Source of the DNA: an uncultured Opitutales bacterium
GTDB lineage: Bacteria; Verrucomicrobiota; Verrucomicrobiia; Opitutales; UBA953
Assembly: GCA_934675585.1 (NCBI GenBank)
Contig: CAKUQY010000001.1
Span: 102,670 to 166,669 of the forward strand
Direction of reading: 5' to 3'
DNA length: 64,000 bases
The translations under genes were made by a program, and so were the position numbers. The notes below the pieces were generated by a model that ran no database searches, had not been told where the DNA came from, and saw nothing but the letters and a program-made list of their open reading frames with translations. Shown in pieces: positions 25,656-33,459 of the stretch (the stretch's first letter is position 1; every line of letters starts with the position of its first letter).

Positions 25656-27263
25656 ATGAAAAAATTGAAACTATTTTTAGATAATATTCGAGATTTTCGT
25701 TATGTGCGTCGCATTGCGTTTGCGAATCGTGCGTTGCAAATTTTGTTGGCGATTTTATTGATTGGCGCGTTGAATTTTTTGGCGGCGCAACCTAATTTTC
25801 ACAAGCGTTGGGATTTGTCGGATTCGCGCGCGCATACCTTGGCGGCAGAGACTAAAATGTTGTTAGATTCGTTGCCAGCAAAAATGCCCGAATCGGCGAG
25901 CGCAGAACAGCCGTGGTTGCGCGTGATTATCACGTTCCCGCCAGCGAGCGCCGACGCTTCGCGTGAAGAAACTTACCGCATTTCAATGTTGCGCAAACGC
26001 ATTTTGAATTTGGTAGATTCGTTTAAATACGCGACAAATCAATTGAACGTTCCCGCGCTGGTGCGTTATGAAGAAAGCGATCTTTTAAAAAATACGCGTT
26101 TGTTAAATGAAATTAGTGCGCGCGGCGGGAACGTTTCTACAGGAACGGCGATTGTTGTGCTTTCAAATAATAAATGCAAAACGATTGCGGCGGGCGAATT
26201 ATTAAAAGTTTCGCGCGATAACGCAAATAACGCGACCGATGTTGACGCGTTTCGCGGGGAAGAAGCGCTGTTGTCGGCAATTTTGGAAGTTTGCGACAAT
26301 GAGCGTCCAGTGATTTATTCGTTGATTGGCGATGGCGAAGCGCGCATTGATTCTACCGATCGCCGCAATGGATTGTCGTTGTTTGCCGAGCAATTGCGTT
26401 CCCGCCACATGGAAGTGCGCAATTTGAATTTGGCTCAATTTGATTCGGTGCCGCTTGATGCCGCGATGATTTTGATTCCATCGCCAACCACGATTATCAA
26501 TGAAAGCAACGAAGAAAAATTGTCGCGTTATTTGAAAAATCGCAACGGACGCGTTTTGTTGCTCGTGGCGCCGCGTTCCCGCGTGGGACTTGATAATTTG
26601 CTTTTTGATTGGGGAATTCAATTGACAGATTCGGTGATTGTCGAAACCAATGAATCAAAATTTTTGCCGAACGGGAACGTCGCGATGAATTTGATTTCGG
26701 CGACGCCTCATAAAATTACAGAAATTTTGGCGAATCAAAAATTGCCGCTCGTTTCATCGCAATTTCGTGAAGTGCGCAAAGATGTTGGCGCGAACGAAGA
26801 TACTACGCGCGTTGTTTCGCAATTGGTTTTTTCATCGCTTGGCGTGAATAATCGCTCGTTGCCGTATTCGTGGACAGAGACTGATTATTTGTACTCGCCT
26901 TATCGATTTAATCCAGAACGTGGCGATGCCGCGGGGCCGATTTGCGTGGCGGCGGTGGCTGAACGAAAAATTGATTCGCGCTTGGGTGTTTCGATGACGG
27001 GCGGACGTTTGATCGTTGTCGGGAGCGGCGATTTAGCGTCAAATAATCAATTGGTCAATGGCGGGAACAAAACATTTTTGCTCAACGCGGTGAATTGGTT
27101 GATCGAACGCAATTTTTCGGTAAATGTGCCGCCGCGCCCGATTTCCGATTTTGTTTTGACGGCTTCGATGCCAGATTTGACACGCGTTGCGTGGTGGTTT
27201 GCGATTTTGCCTTGTGCGGTCGCGTTGTTTGGTTTGCTGGTTGCATTTTTGCGCCGACATTAA
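25656..27263 (+). CDS. GldG-family ABC auxiliary protein
   Basis: The 535-residue product has a membrane helix near residues 30-47 and a long periplasmic region of the GldG/ABC_transp_aux type (FHKRWDLSDSRAHTLAAET near 50, VCDNERPVIYSLIGDGEARID, AMILIPSPTTIINESNEEKLSRYL). A second membrane helix at the C-terminus (WWFAILPCAVALFGLLVAFL) completes the topology. It forms the extracytoplasmic arm of the ABC system made by the two genes before it. Motif-derived VPA, GNV and RSR residues are scattered in the periplasmic part. Confidence 0.88.
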   Translation: MKKLKLFLDNIRDFRYVRRIAFANRALQILLAILLIGALNFLAAQPNFHKRWDLSDSRAHTLAAETKMLLDSLPAKMPESASAEQPWLRVIITFPPASADASREETYRISMLRKRILNLVDSFKYATNQLNVPALVRYEESDLLKNTRLLNEISARGGNVSTGTAIVVLSNNKCKTIAAGELLKVSRDNANNATDVDAFRGEEALLSAILEVCDNERPVIYSLIGDGEARIDSTDRRNGLSLFAEQLRSRHMEVRNLNLAQFDSVPLDAAMILIPSPTTIINESNEEKLSRYLKNRNGRVLLLVAPRSRVGLDNLLFDWGIQLTDSVIVETNESKFLPNGNVAMNLISATPHKITEILANQKLPLVSSQFREVRKDVGANEDTTRVVSQLVFSSLGVNNRSLPYSWTETDYLYSPYRFNPERGDAAGPICVAAVAERKIDSRLGVSMTGGRLIVVGSGDLASNNQLVNGGNKTFLLNAVNWLIERNFSVNVPPRPISDFVLTASMPDLTRVAWWFAILPCAVALFGLLVAFLRRH

Positions 27264-27283
27264 AATTTTACTGATTTTTTCTT

Positions 27284-29278
27284 ATGAAATTTAAACTTAC
27301 AATCTTTCTGTTAATTGCCAATTTGTTAGTGTTTGGTGTTTTGTGGCACGAGCTCGCGCGCAACGATATGCCCGCGGGACCTGAACATTCGATATTTACT
27401 GCGGGAATCAAAAAAATTACAATTAGCGTTCCCGCAGACAAGCAAGGCGGTTTTGCGCTTAAACTCAAAGATCGCAATTGGGTTGTCGAAAAAGGTTTTG
27501 AATGGCCAGCAAACACTTTTGCCGTACGCGAAGTTTTGCGGGGCTTGCATTTTTTAGATCCACGCAATTCGTTTTCGGTTGAAGACGCGCAAGCAACGGG
27601 TTCAAATTTGGCAAGTTTTGGACTCGAAACGCCGATGATGATTGTAAGTGTCGATGACAATATTGGCGAACGCGAATTAAAATTTGGAAAATTGACGCCT
27701 GATGGTACTTGCGTTTATACTCTTTTGCCCGACGGCAAACGCATTGCGCCGCTCCCAAAAACGCTTTTGTTTACACTTTCAAAACGCGCCGAAGATTTTC
27801 GCGTGAGCGAGATTTTTACGTTGCGACCATTTGAAATTCGCGCGGTAACGGTGCGGATCGACAACGGCGCCAACGAGCAACGCATCGGACTCGTGCGCAC
27901 GATTTCGAGCGAAGAAAAAGGCGTTCCCGCGACGCGCCAATGGCATTTTGAAACTCCGCTCATTGTCAAAGCTGAGCCACAAACAACCGAAGAATCTGTT
28001 AGTAAATTAGTCGCGCTCGCTTGTCAGCAATTTGTTGATAACGCTACGCAAGCCGGGCTCGATAAGCCGCAAATGCGCATTTCGCTCGAAAGCGCAAAAA
28101 CTTCAGAAACCTTGCTCATTGGCAATGCCGTTCCCGAAAATCCAGAATTGCTCTACGCAAAACTTGAAAATAATCCCGCAATTTTTACGATTCGTCGCGC
28201 GATTGTTAGCGACTGGAAAACGGCGGCAACAGATTTGCGCGATCCTTACTTTTTTGATTTTGATCCCGCAATGTTGCGCGCGATTGAAATTGTTGACGCC
28301 AAAGAAAAATCTATTCGTTTGGTGCGCGTTGATAATGCCGTTCCCGAAACACAAATCAAAGAAGTTGATAGCGGCGAAATGAATTTAGAAAACGTTCCCG
28401 CGCCCGTCAAAAAACCAGAAAAAACATTTTTCTCAACTTGGCAAATTCCAGGAACAACTTTGGGCGTTGATCCAAAAACATTGGACGATTTGGTGGAAGC
28501 GCTGCGTCAAATGCGCGCGGTGAATTATCCCGTTCCCGCCAATGTTTTGCCAACTTCGACCGAATTTATGCAAGCGCAAGCGTTTGTGAGCGATGCCGCG
28601 TCGCAAGCTGATTTAACGGCGCTCGGCTTTAACGTTCCCGCGTGGACGATTACGATTTCTTTGGTGAATCACGAAGGTATGACGACGCAAAAAACGGTAA
28701 AAATTGCGGCGGCGCTCAACGAACAATCGCCACAGCACGCGCTCGTTGATCATTCGATTTATTCGATTGATAAAGATTTGAACTCGCGGCTTTCGGTTAA
28801 TCCATTAGTTTATCGTTCCCGCGAAGTTTTTAAATTGCCTGCGGGAACGCAAATCCAAACGTTTAAAATTACAGATTTGAGCGACGGTGAAGTAATTTTG
28901 AACGAACAAGCGCTTGCGGGAACGCAAAACCGTGCGTTGAAAATATTTTTGGAGCAATGCGAAAATCTTCGCGCTGAATCGTTTATCGATGCGCATTTTT
29001 CACAAAATTTTACTTATGATTATTTGGATGCTGGCGTTCCCGAAACATGGTTTTACAAACTCGAATTAACTTACAAAGCACCCAACGATGCGGCAACGCA
29101 AACATTGACGCTTTATTTGACAAAACGTCTCGGCGGCAATTTCCAATTAGCCGGATTTGAAAAACAAAATGTGGTATTTTGCTTAAACCAAACAATGATT
29201 GACGCATTCCACGCGTTGACGTTTAAAAATTACGCAAACAAAAATATCACCAATATTCCCAAGACCGATTCAAAATAA
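27284..29278 (+). CDS. DUF4340 domain protein
   Basis: The 664-residue product has an N-terminal signal anchor (FKLTIFLLIANLLVFGVLW). An extended beta-rich region follows with repeated DUF4340 features (KDRNWVVEKGFEWPANTFAVREVLRGL, and LASFGLETPMMIVSV). DUF4340 proteins typically stand directly after GldG genes, as here (20 bp). The protein probably sits at the outer face of the inner membrane and works with the ABC/GldG complex; the function is unknown. A terminator follows. Confidence 0.85.
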   Translation: MKFKLTIFLLIANLLVFGVLWHELARNDMPAGPEHSIFTAGIKKITISVPADKQGGFALKLKDRNWVVEKGFEWPANTFAVREVLRGLHFLDPRNSFSVEDAQATGSNLASFGLETPMMIVSVDDNIGERELKFGKLTPDGTCVYTLLPDGKRIAPLPKTLLFTLSKRAEDFRVSEIFTLRPFEIRAVTVRIDNGANEQRIGLVRTISSEEKGVPATRQWHFETPLIVKAEPQTTEESVSKLVALACQQFVDNATQAGLDKPQMRISLESAKTSETLLIGNAVPENPELLYAKLENNPAIFTIRRAIVSDWKTAATDLRDPYFFDFDPAMLRAIEIVDAKEKSIRLVRVDNAVPETQIKEVDSGEMNLENVPAPVKKPEKTFFSTWQIPGTTLGVDPKTLDDLVEALRQMRAVNYPVPANVLPTSTEFMQAQAFVSDAASQADLTALGFNVPAWTITISLVNHEGMTTQKTVKIAAALNEQSPQHALVDHSIYSIDKDLNSRLSVNPLVYRSREVFKLPAGTQIQTFKITDLSDGEVILNEQALAGTQNRALKIFLEQCENLRAESFIDAHFSQNFTYDYLDAGVPETWFYKLELTYKAPNDAATQTLTLYLTKRLGGNFQLAGFEKQNVVFCLNQTMIDAFHALTFKNYANKNITNIPKTDSK

Positions 29279-29299
29279 ATCGCGGGAACGCAAAAAGAA

Positions 29300-29327
29300 A
29301 AGCAGCGCTAATTGCGTTGCTTTTTTT
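29300..29327 (+). terminator. Rho-independent terminator of the ABC/GldG operon
   Basis: AAGCAGCGC, loop TAATT and GCGTTGCTT form a stem with one G-U pair, followed by seven T (29321-29327), 21 bp after the DUF4340 stop. Confidence 0.8.
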
Positions 29328-29379
29328 GTGGATTTTTAAAATAAGCGGTTGCTTTTTTTTTGATGTCAGTATAATTAAA

Positions 29380-29533
29380 ATGCTGACTTTATACATTATT
29401 ATTCCTTGCTATAACGAATCGCAGGTTTTGCCAGAAACGGCGCCGCGATTTCTTGAAAATTGGTAAAATTTACCTCGAAACAAAATTGCGCCCGCGATAT
29501 ATCATCGGCGAACGCACAAAAGGAATGGAATAA
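29380..29533 (+). pseudogene. Internally deleted GtrB/ArnC-type glycosyltransferase 2
   Basis: The first 28 codons read MLTLYIIIPCYNESQVLPET...FLENW, the start of a bactoprenol glucosyl/polyprenyl-phosphate transferase, then stop. After the stop, another frame gives KIYLETKLRPRYIIGERTKG-ME and a stop at 29531-29533. This matches the C-terminus of the same family (GKIYLETKKRPRY...). About 250 central codons are therefore missing. The fusion is seen directly; the family call rests on the two terminal motifs. Confidence 0.75.
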
Positions 29534-29605
29534 AGCAAAAAATAATCAACGAATCTGTTTAATTCGGTGATTAAAATTTGTGATAAAAATGCGTTCCCGT
29601 TGATT

Positions 29606-30103
29606 TTATTTTAAGCCGAGGTCGGCGCGCATAAATTCAACGATTTGTTTGAATTTTTTTGCGTTTGCCTCAGAGGTTGCAATCAGTGTTTCGTGTGCGG
29701 AAAGAATGGTTGCGTTATCGACGGGCGAAGATGCTTGCGTTGATTTCGTTCCCGCGGCGAGGATTTCGTCGGTTTCTGCGTGGGTGATTCCACCTTTGAG
29801 CAAGGTTGCAAACATATCTAAACCGAGATTGACGATGACTTCTTCGATGCGTTCGTTGGCGCGTTGAATGATGAGTTCGGCACCGCGCGCTTTAAGGTCG
29901 TTAGCGGCTTGTGTAAACAAGCCCAGCATCGTGCTATCAACACCTGTGCAATCGTGAAGATCGATGATTAATTTTTTGTAGCGCTCGTCTTTTGCGATTG
30001 CGTCGAGAAATTTTGCAAAGTCGTTACAAGTGGTGTAAACGGCGCGTCCCTTGACGGAAACGAGCACTTCATCTTTTAAAGTTGCGACTAAATATTCTGT
30101 CAT
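29606..30103 (-). CDS. STAS-domain protein (anti-sigma-factor antagonist type)
   Basis: The 165-residue product has a single STAS domain (about 5-105). The phosphorylatable Ser/Thr region is LIIDLHDCTGVDSTMLGLF. Such proteins sense or relay phosphorylation in partner-switching circuits and bind anti-sigma kinases. A C-terminal Ala/Thr-rich and helical tail (about 115-165) is not part of the domain. No kinase gene lies nearby. It is separated from the minus-strand ribB operon by 33 bp and could be its last gene or independent. Confidence 0.85.
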   Translation of the reverse strand: MTEYLVATLKDEVLVSVKGRAVYTTCNDFAKFLDAIAKDERYKKLIIDLHDCTGVDSTMLGLFTQAANDLKARGAELIIQRANERIEEVIVNLGLDMFATLLKGGITHAETDEILAAGTKSTQASSPVDNATILSAHETLIATSEANAKKFKQIVEFMRADLGLK

Positions 30104-30136
30104 AATAAGTTTGTTTGCTTTTAATATTATACTCTT

Positions 30137-30721
30137 TTAATTGTCATTTAGCGAATTTCCAATAATTGTTTCGGTAATTTTGCCTTCGAAATTAAGCGTT
30201 CCCGCGGGCGAAAAAATTTTTAAACTTTTAAATTTTTCAATAAAAGCGGGCGGTTCAAACGAGAAAACAAAAGTAATTGCGTTTTCGTGAATGATGAGTG
30301 AATCGAATCGTTTTGCATTCCCGTCGTCGTCTAAAATTTCAGCTTTGAGCCCGAGCAAAATGGCGCGTTCAATTTTTGCGGGAACGCATTGAAGCGAGTA
30401 ATTGAGGGTTCCCGCGACTTGTTGCGTTGGGCGAATAATTGGAACAACAAGCGGCGTCGCAGAAATCGTTTGCGTGGCGGGAACGAGCTCGCGACGCGTG
30501 GTTGCGGAAACTTGATTTTGGCTTGCGGGAACGTTATTTTTGGGCGTGCTGTATTCAAATGTAAACCAACAAATTTGCACGATAATAACGATGGTGAGCA
30601 ATGAAAATAGACGTTTGGGAAGTCTCCATTTTAAATTAATAAAAAAGCAAAGCATCGCAAAAGCGCAAAGCGCGTAGAGCGAAAATTTGACGAATTGTTC
30701 AGCGTTTTGTGTGTCAATCAT
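30137..30721 (-). CDS. Hypothetical membrane protein
   Basis: The 194-residue product has two N-terminal membrane segments (about 12-28 and 36-55, for example FSLYALCAFAMLCFFINL). A periplasmic/cytoplasmic beta-rich domain (about 95-190) follows, with IERAILLGLKAEILDDDGNAKRF. I recognise no family. Its start overlaps the end of the upstream M23 peptidase gene by 4 bp (ATGA type), so the two are translationally coupled and probably work together at the envelope. Confidence 0.7.
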   Translation of the reverse strand: MIDTQNAEQFVKFSLYALCAFAMLCFFINLKWRLPKRLFSLLTIVIIVQICWFTFEYSTPKNNVPASQNQVSATTRRELVPATQTISATPLVVPIIRPTQQVAGTLNYSLQCVPAKIERAILLGLKAEILDDDGNAKRFDSLIIHENAITFVFSFEPPAFIEKFKSLKIFSPAGTLNFEGKITETIIGNSLNDN

Positions 30722-31671
30722 TGTTTAAAATTGCTGTCGAAAATGATGTTGATGTAATTGAGAAGCGTTTCGCCGGCGTTGCCGTTGGCGGTGAGCGTTT
30801 TGCGAGCAACGGCAAATTTTTTGTTGGCGGGAACGATGGATTCGATGATGATTTTATCGCTCGCGGGAACGTTAATTTTTTCAAATTTTATCGGCAAACC
30901 AAACCAAGTAAAATGCACGCGCCAAGCGTTCCCGTTGGGATTTTTTTCAAAAAGTGCAGGGCAACGCGTTTGGAGTTCGGGAACGTTCGCGACGGGAACG
31001 ATTGCGCAAAAATCACTTTTGAAATTTTTAAACCAAGCGTTAAAATTTTTGAATTTGAAAAATGAAATCGGATCGGCTCCAACGAGATTAAAACCATTGT
31101 TGTGCCCGTGCAAATTGCTACCTTCACCAAATTTGCGTTTCATAAAATGATCAAAACCGTTCCCGCCAAGCGCCAAGCCAACTTCAAAATGTAAGTGCGC
31201 GGTTTCTTTGGAGATTTGATAAACGGTAGAAGTGCGACCAACGAGCCCAATAATAGTGTTTTCTGGAATTTTTTTGCCGATTTTGGCGAGCGGAGAAATC
31301 GCCGAAAGATGTCCGTAAAGCGTGTAAATTTCAAGTCCATTTTGCTCGTGACGCATAACAATGTAGCGTCCGTAGGAACCGTTATTTTTTGTGGAAATAT
31401 GCGCGACCGTTCCCGCGGCAACGCTGTAAACGATGTCGCGTGGTTCGCCGGTGTTCATGCGAGTTTGGGTTTTGATGTCGATGCCTTCGTGAAAGCGCGT
31501 TCCCGCGTTGCGCGTCATTCCAAAAAGTGCCGATTCTACGCGTCCGCTGGTGGTCGCTTGTGCCCAATTTTTATAATTATCATCGATTTTGAGCGTTGTT
31601 GGATAGCGCGCCCAAAGCGTTCCCGCGGCGATTAAAAAGGTCGTGGCGACAGTCGAAAAAAGTTTTAGCAT
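30718..31671 (-). CDS. M23-family peptidase (LytM-like)
   Basis: The 317-residue product has a signal peptide (MLKLFSTVATTFLIAAGTLWA) and a LytM/M23 domain (about 50-180). The zinc ligands can be seen: HEGIDIK (HxxxD) near residue 60 and HLHFEVG (HxH) near residue 165, together with SVAAGTVAHISTKNNGSYGRYI and LYGHLSAI. M23 enzymes cut peptidoglycan cross-bridges. A C-terminal region of about 130 residues of unknown type follows (WRVHFTWFGLPIKFEKI). It lies in the ribB operon, 6 bp after a lipoprotein gene. Confidence 0.88.
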   Translation of the reverse strand: MLKLFSTVATTFLIAAGTLWARYPTTLKIDDNYKNWAQATTSGRVESALFGMTRNAGTRFHEGIDIKTQTRMNTGEPRDIVYSVAAGTVAHISTKNNGSYGRYIVMRHEQNGLEIYTLYGHLSAISPLAKIGKKIPENTIIGLVGRTSTVYQISKETAHLHFEVGLALGGNGFDHFMKRKFGEGSNLHGHNNGFNLVGADPISFFKFKNFNAWFKNFKSDFCAIVPVANVPELQTRCPALFEKNPNGNAWRVHFTWFGLPIKFEKINVPASDKIIIESIVPANKKFAVARKTLTANGNAGETLLNYINIIFDSNFKQ

Positions 31672-31677
31672 TGTTTG

Positions 31678-32238
31678 CTATTTTTCTTCGTGCTTGTATT
31701 CGCGCCAATCGAGGATGTATTCGTTGAGATTAAAGCGCAAATCTTTTAACTCGGCATCAATATCTTGGGGCAATGTTTTGCTGGTTTCGATGTAGAAAAA
31801 CAAATTATCGCGGCGAATTGGGGTGTAAATTTTGCAGTAGCCCACGGGATGACCGTCAATGATGAGGAAAAATCGCTTGATGCCACCTTGTTTTTTGGTG
31901 GTGCCGATTGCGGCGACCGAGGCTTGATAGACTTTCATCCAAGCGTCGTCTTTGAGGCGCAAGCGCACGCCCGGCGTTGACGTTCCCGTGACGGGATCGT
32001 CTTGAATTAATAAATCTGCATTGGTGAACGAATCGATGTCGGCGACCGCGGGACGCGTTACATAAGTTGTAACTCCGCTGACGGGCATAACGATTTTTTC
32101 GTGGAGCCCGAAGGAATTTGAACGCGAGGGCGCTTCGAGATAAACTTCGATAGAATGTTTAGGAATTGGCTTTGAAAAACAGCCAAAAATCAAAAGACAG
32201 GCGCAAGCGCTGATGAGTGCAAAAATTGTTTTTTTCAT
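31678..32238 (-). CDS. Predicted lipoprotein of unknown function
   Basis: The 186-residue product has a lipoprotein signal peptide with the lipobox LLIFGC (cysteine near residue 20). The mature protein starts FSKPIPKHSIEVYLEAPSRS and continues as a mixed alpha/beta domain with VRLRLKDDAWMKVYQASVAAIGTT. I recognise no named family. It sits in a compact operon between a small hypothetical gene and the M23 peptidase, suggesting an envelope role. It lies 8 bp after the upstream gene. Confidence 0.75.
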   Translation of the reverse strand: MKKTIFALISACACLLIFGCFSKPIPKHSIEVYLEAPSRSNSFGLHEKIVMPVSGVTTYVTRPAVADIDSFTNADLLIQDDPVTGTSTPGVRLRLKDDAWMKVYQASVAAIGTTKKQGGIKRFFLIIDGHPVGYCKIYTPIRRDNLFFYIETSKTLPQDIDAELKDLRFNLNEYILDWREYKHEEK

Positions 32239-32246
32239 AGTTGGAA

Positions 32247-32729
32247 TTAATTAATGAGGGTTTCGAGAGCGTTCCCGACGAGTGAAATTTCTTCGGGGGT
32301 AAAATTGTTCATGGGAACCGAATAATCGGTTTTGGTGCGCACGTGCGTAAAAATGCAAGGGTTATCAATGGTTTGGCCTTTCATTCGCAAAATGCGTTTG
32401 CGTTCGAGCAAAAGTGCCAATAATTGTTTCATCAATTCACCTTCAGCACTGGGCGTCTCTGTATAAAGCGACAGAAAAAAGGCTTCTTGTGAGGCGAGTT
32501 GCAATTGTTGGTCGATGCGAGCGCTAGTATTTGTCGAAAAAACGCGCGTCCAACGTCCTAAAATCGTTCCCGCGTAGCTAAAAAGAGATAAGTTGCGTTC
32601 GAGAATATCGACGCGGTCGATCTCGCCTGTTTGGGTTTTTAAAATTAAACTAATTACCAAATCTCCATCAGCGAAATCTTCGCCGCTGACTGCACATTTT
32701 TTGGCAAGAGATTTGATTGACCAGTCCAT
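32247..32729 (-). CDS. Conserved hypothetical protein next to ribB
   Basis: The 160-residue product opens MDWSIKSLAKKCAVSGEDFADGDLVIS, a pattern (tryptophan near the start, C-A-x-S-G, then GD) that recalls small uncharacterised PVC proteins; I do not know a family name. The C-terminal half is helical (LMKQLLALLLERKRILRMKG). Its start directly abuts the ribB stop, so it is co-transcribed. No catalytic motif is seen. Confidence 0.7.
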   Translation of the reverse strand: MDWSIKSLAKKCAVSGEDFADGDLVISLILKTQTGEIDRVDILERNLSLFSYAGTILGRWTRVFSTNTSARIDQQLQLASQEAFFLSLYTETPSAEGELMKQLLALLLERKRILRMKGQTIDNPCIFTHVRTKTDYSVPMNNFTPEEISLVGNALETLIN

Positions 32730-33371
32730 TTACAAATGATTTTTTTTGCGATATTCGACAATGTCCGCAATCGAAACAAGCGGATAATTGTAGCGTTTTG
32801 CATAGGCGGCGACTTCGGGCAAGCGCATCATTGTGCCATCGGGATTTGTGAGTTCGCACAAAACGCCACAAGGTTTTTGTCCTGCGAGTTTTGCCAAATC
32901 GACGGTGGCTTCGGTATGGCCGCCGCGTTCGAGTGTGCCGTTGGGGCGCGAGACGAGCGGGAACATGTGTCCTGGCGTGACGAGATCTTTTTCGAGCGTT
33001 GCTCCATCGGCGATTGCGGCGCGCACGGCTTCGAGGCGATCTTCGGCAGAAACGCCTGTGGTAACATTGTTTTTGCCGTCAATTGAAATTGTAAAAGCGG
33101 TTCCGTAGCGACTTGTGTTTGCGGGAACCATCATTGGCAGGCCGAGTTCGGCAGTTTTTTCAGTTGTCAAACAAAGGCAAATGATGCCCGAACAGTCGCG
33201 AATTTGTTGGGCGATTTGCGCCGCAGTGAGCAATTCTGCCGAGAAAATTAAATCGCCTTCATTTTCGCGGTTTTCGTCATCGACGACCAAAACGCCGTTG
33301 CCTGTTTTAAACGCGGCAATTGCTCGCTCAACACGTTCTGTAGGGTTGCCAAATTGTTCTAAAAGATTCAT
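32730..33371 (-). CDS. ribB: 3,4-dihydroxy-2-butanone 4-phosphate synthase
   Basis: The 213-residue enzyme converts ribulose 5-phosphate to the four-carbon unit of riboflavin. Motifs present are [17 protein letters not shown] (acidic active-site loop), [43 protein letters not shown] and [16 protein letters not shown]. There is no GTP cyclohydrolase II (RibA) domain, so it is a stand-alone RibB and not a RibBA fusion. It is the first gene of the minus-strand operon that includes the lipoprotein and the M23 peptidase. The rest of the riboflavin pathway is not in the window. Confidence 0.95.
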   Translation of the reverse strand: MNLLEQFGNPTERVERAIAAFKTGNGVLVVDDENRENEGDLIFSAELLTAAQIAQQIRDCSGIICLCLTTEKTAELGLPMMVPANTSRYGTAFTISIDGKNNVTTGVSAEDRLEAVRAAIADGATLEKDLVTPGHMFPLVSRPNGTLERGGHTEATVDLAKLAGQKPCGVLCELTNPDGTMMRLPEVAAYAKRYNYPLVSIADIVEYRKKNHL

Positions 33372-33410
33372 TGAAAATATTATAAAAAATAGTTGTCGTG
33401 ATTACGAATT

Positions 33411-33443
33411 AAAACGGCGTTCCCGCGAAGAGAACGCCGCTTT
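33411..33443 (-). terminator. Terminator after the long greA, built from the motif
   Basis: Read on the minus strand, GCGGCGTTC and GAACGCCGT form the stem with a loop that holds the GCGGG half of the word, followed by TTTT. It lies 17 bp after the stop at 33460 and is likely bidirectional. Confidence 0.6.
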
Positions 33444-33459
33444 AAATTAAGCTGTTTGG

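Noticed and set aside
29606..30103. SpoIIAA-like sigma-factor operon
   Set aside because: Only the STAS protein is present; no anti-sigma kinase or sigma factor gene stands next to it.
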